DNA of 8,085 bases from NCBI GenBank assembly GCA_947474415.1, contig CANJKD010000082.1:1-8085 (forward strand), written 5' to 3'. Shown one piece after another: positions 6,416 to 8,085 of the stretch. Below the pieces are notes generated by a model. The model saw only the letters and a program-made list of their open reading frames with translations, was not told the origin of the DNA and made no database searches. The first letter of the stretch is position 1. Every line of letters begins with the position of its first letter. The position numbers were made by a program, and so were the translations under genes. The stretch is from Burkholderiales bacterium (lineage in GTDB: Bacteria > Pseudomonadota > Gammaproteobacteria > Burkholderiales > Burkholderiaceae_C).

Positions 6416-7285
6416 ATGACGAACCAGAACCCGACCCGCATGGCGGCGATCTTCACCCGCCACTAGAAGACCTTGCTGACCGACTGGCTGCGCGAGCAGC
6501 TCAGCGCGCTGTCGGCCCGCCAGGACCTGATCTCCGAGCCTGACCTCAAGCGCCAGTCGGCCGAGTTCCTGGCGATCTTCACGCCGGCCTGCCACACCGG
6601 CGACCTGGCCGACATCACCCAGCCCGAATGGCAGCCGGTGCTCGATTTCCTGGCCGGCATCTCGCGCAGCCGGGCGGTGCAGGGCTTTTCACCGTCCGAG
6701 ACCGCCACCTTCGTCTTCTCGCTCAAGCAGCCGCTGTTCGCCCGGCTGCGGCAAGAACTGGGCGCCGACGCGCAGGCATTGGCCGACGAAATGTGGGCGG
6801 CCACCGTGCTGCTCGACAAGCTGGGGCTCTACACCACCGAGGTCTACCAGAAGAGCCGCGAAGGCGTCATCAAGCGCCAGCAACAGGAGATGCTCGAACT
6901 GTCCACCCCGGTGGTCAAGCTCTGGGACGGCATCCTGGCGGTGCCGCTGATCGGCACGCTCGACAGCTCGCGCACGATGGTGGTGATGGAGAGCCTGCTG
7001 CAGAGCATCGTCGACACTGGCAGCGCGATCGCCATCGTCGACATCACCGGCGTGCCGACAGTCGACACGCTGATCGCGCAGAACCTGCTCAAGGCCGTGG
7101 CCGCGGCCCGGCTGATGGGGGCCGAATGCATCATCTGCGGCATCCGGCCGCAAATCGCCCAGACCATGGTGCACCTGGGCATCGAGTTCGGCAGCATCGT
7201 GACCAAGGCCAACCTGGCCGACGCGCTGGCCTACGCCTTCCGCCAGATCGGCTGCAGCGTCACCCGGCAGGCGCCACGCGGCTGA
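6416..7285 (+). pseudogene. rsbR: RsbR-type stressosome scaffold/sensor with an in-frame TAG at codon 17
   Basis: From ATG 6416 the frame reads MTNQNPTRMAAIFTRH, then TAG (6464-6466), then continues in the same frame for 273 codons to TGA 7283-7285. The longest stop-free part usable from a start codon begins at TTG 6473 (270 residues). Numbered from there, residues 1-140 match an RsbRD-type N-terminal sensor domain (TDWLREQL; EVYQKSREGVIKRQQQEM linker helix). Residues 143-263 form a STAS domain with the RsbR hallmarks: VPLIGTLDSSR, DITGVPTVDT and GIRPQIAQTMVHLGIEF. T162 and T199 lie where Bacillus RsbRA carries the two threonines phosphorylated by RsbT. Family members form the stressosome core together with RsbS. 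The TAG could be a nonsense mutation (GAG to TAG), a base-call error, or the end of a leader peptide followed by restart at TTG six bases later. The domains are certain; whether protein is made is not. Confidence 0.8.
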
Positions 7286-7291
7286 GCGGCG

Positions 7292-7687
7292 ATGGACCGC
7301 ATCCCCATCGTCCAGGTCGGCGAGTTCCTGCTCGTCAGCATCCAGGTCGACCTGCACGACAGCCTGGCGCTGAGCCTGCAGGACGACCTGACCAAACAGG
7401 TGGTCAAGACCCGCGCCCGCGGCGTGCTGATCGAGATCTCGTCACTCGACATCGTCGACTCCTTCGTCGGCCGCATGCTGGGCAACACCGCCGCGCTGAC
7501 GCGCACGCTGGGCGCGCCGTCGGTGGTGGTGGGCATGCAGCCGGCGGTGGCGATGACGATGGTCGAACTCGGCCTGTCGCTGAACAACGTGCACACCGCG
7601 CTGACCCTCGACAAAGGCCTGGCGCTGCTGCGCACGCTGGTCGGCCCGGCGCTGGAGGCGGTTGACGATGCAGCCGACCCGCAGTGA
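7292..7687 (+). CDS. rsbS: Stressosome STAS-domain antagonist RsbS
   Basis: A 131-residue single STAS-domain protein that, in Bacillus, co-assembles with RsbR into the stressosome and sequesters the kinase RsbT until RsbT phosphorylates it. The STAS fold is seen throughout: the start IPIVQVGEFLLVSIQ, the phosphorylation loop ISSLDIVDSFVGRMLG, and VVVGMQPAVAMTMVELGL. S57 in VDSF aligns with the phospho-acceptor Ser59 of Bacillus RsbS, so the switch residue is kept. The ATG at 7292 lies 6 bp after the rsbR stop, and the 3' end overlaps rsbT by 20 bp. This is the tight rsbR-rsbS-rsbT order of known modules. The sequence appears fully intact. Confidence 0.92.
   Translation: MDRIPIVQVGEFLLVSIQVDLHDSLALSLQDDLTKQVVKTRARGVLIEISSLDIVDSFVGRMLGNTAALTRTLGAPSVVVGMQPAVAMTMVELGLSLNNVHTALTLDKGLALLRTLVGPALEAVDDAADPQ
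7654..7658 (+). promoter_or_regulatory. Shine-Dalgarno sequence for rsbT inside rsbS
   Basis: GGAGG within the rsbS coding end lies nine bases before ATG 7668. It supports that ATG as the rsbT start and a 20-bp overlap with rsbS, implying translational coupling of antagonist and kinase. Confidence 0.6.
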
Positions 7688-8085
7688 CACCCTGCCGCTG
7701 CGCACGCTCGAAGACCTGGTGCAGGTGCGCCAGTTTGTGCGCGCCAGGATGGTCGAGTTGGGCTTCGGCCTGCTGGCGCAGACCAAGATGGTGACCGCCG
7801 CCAGCGAGCTGGGCCGCAACACGGTGGTCTATGGCGGCGGCGGGTCGGCCCGCCTCGACCTGCTGGCCGACGGCGAGCGCAGCGGCCTGCGGGCGGTGTT
7901 CCTTGACCAGGGGCCGGGCATCGCCGACATCGAGCAGGCGCTGCGCAACGGCTACACCACCGGCGGCGGCCTGGGGCTGGGCTTGGGCGGGTCGAGGCGC
8001 TTGGTGCACGAGTTCGAGATCCGCTCCGCACCGGGCCAGCCCGAGTTTGTCATTTGGCCCCGTCACCTTCAATGGAATCAACGAC
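7668..8085 (+). CDS. rsbT: Serine/threonine kinase RsbT (anti-sigma-factor-type GHKL), C-terminus abnormal and running off the window
   Basis: GHKL-fold ATP-binding protein that, in the family, phosphorylates RsbS and RsbR and is released on stress to act on a downstream partner. Visible motifs are: FVRARMVELGFGLLAQTKMVTAASELGRN (N-box, E47 and N51), DQGPGI (G1 box, D80), and the ATP lid TTGGGLGLGLGG (about 97-108), then SRRLVHEFEIRSAPGQ. Bacillus RsbT ends about ten residues later with a GxGT..KW segment. Here the GT is missing and the frame instead reads PEFVIWPRHLQWNQR to the window edge with no stop, already 139 residues against about 133 in Bacillus. The divergent stretch (from about 8040) is lower in GC than what precedes it. 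It may be a junction with inserted DNA or a frameshift. The ATP-binding part looks functional; the terminus is doubtful. Confidence 0.87.
   Translation, partial: MQPTRSDTLPLRTLEDLVQVRQFVRARMVELGFGLLAQTKMVTAASELGRNTVVYGGGGSARLDLLADGERSGLRAVFLDQGPGIADIEQALRNGYTTGGGLGLGLGGSRRLVHEFEIRSAPGQPEFVIWPRHLQWNQR

Noticed and set aside
1..8085. CRISPR array, tRNA, rRNA or attachment site
   Set aside because: No regularly spaced direct repeats, no cloverleaf-like sequence and no obvious duplicated site were seen on either strand.

Overview
The window is GC-rich throughout. Gene content and order (a SPOR-domain protein, DsbA, LptA-LptB-RpoN, a THUMP-type rRNA methyltransferase) point to a betaproteobacterium, most likely of the order Burkholderiales (Rubrivivax/Leptothrix/Ideonella-like). 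This assignment is inferred from protein style and synteny; no search was run. All confidently called intact genes lie on the + strand.

Region 1 (1-5651) is a housekeeping block. It holds the C-terminal part of a SPOR-domain protein, a periplasmic thiol oxidase (DsbA), the lipopolysaccharide bridge protein LptA, the export ATPase LptB (TTG start overlapping the lptA stop by 4 nt), sigma-54 (RpoN) and an RlmL/YcbY-type rRNA guanine-N2 methyltransferase. LptC, usually encoded just before LptA, is absent here: dsbA lies directly upstream. A hairpin-rich 135-bp spacer separates lptB from rpoN and includes a perfect 12-bp inverted repeat.

Region 2 (5652-6415, about 760 bp) has no recognisable intact gene. 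It holds a C-terminal shard of what looks like an IS630-family transposase on the minus strand, a (GGGGGC)n tract with strong G-quadruplex potential, and the leader of the next operon.

Region 3 (6416-8085) is an RsbR-RsbS-RsbT stressosome module: an RsbRD-type sensor/scaffold with a STAS domain, a single-domain STAS protein with the conserved phospho-serine, and a GHKL serine kinase. Members of this family form the signalling hub that controls sigma-B in Bacillus, but proteobacteria lack sigma-B, so the output here is unknown and probably lies beyond the right edge. Two lesions stand out. The rsbR reading frame, which starts at a well-placed ATG with a strong Shine-Dalgarno sequence, is broken by an in-frame TAG at codon 17. 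The rsbT frame loses family resemblance at about 8040 and continues into a lower-GC stretch without the expected C-terminus or a stop. Together with the transposase relic, this suggests an accessory stressosome island that is decaying, or one that is controlled or interrupted in an unusual way.
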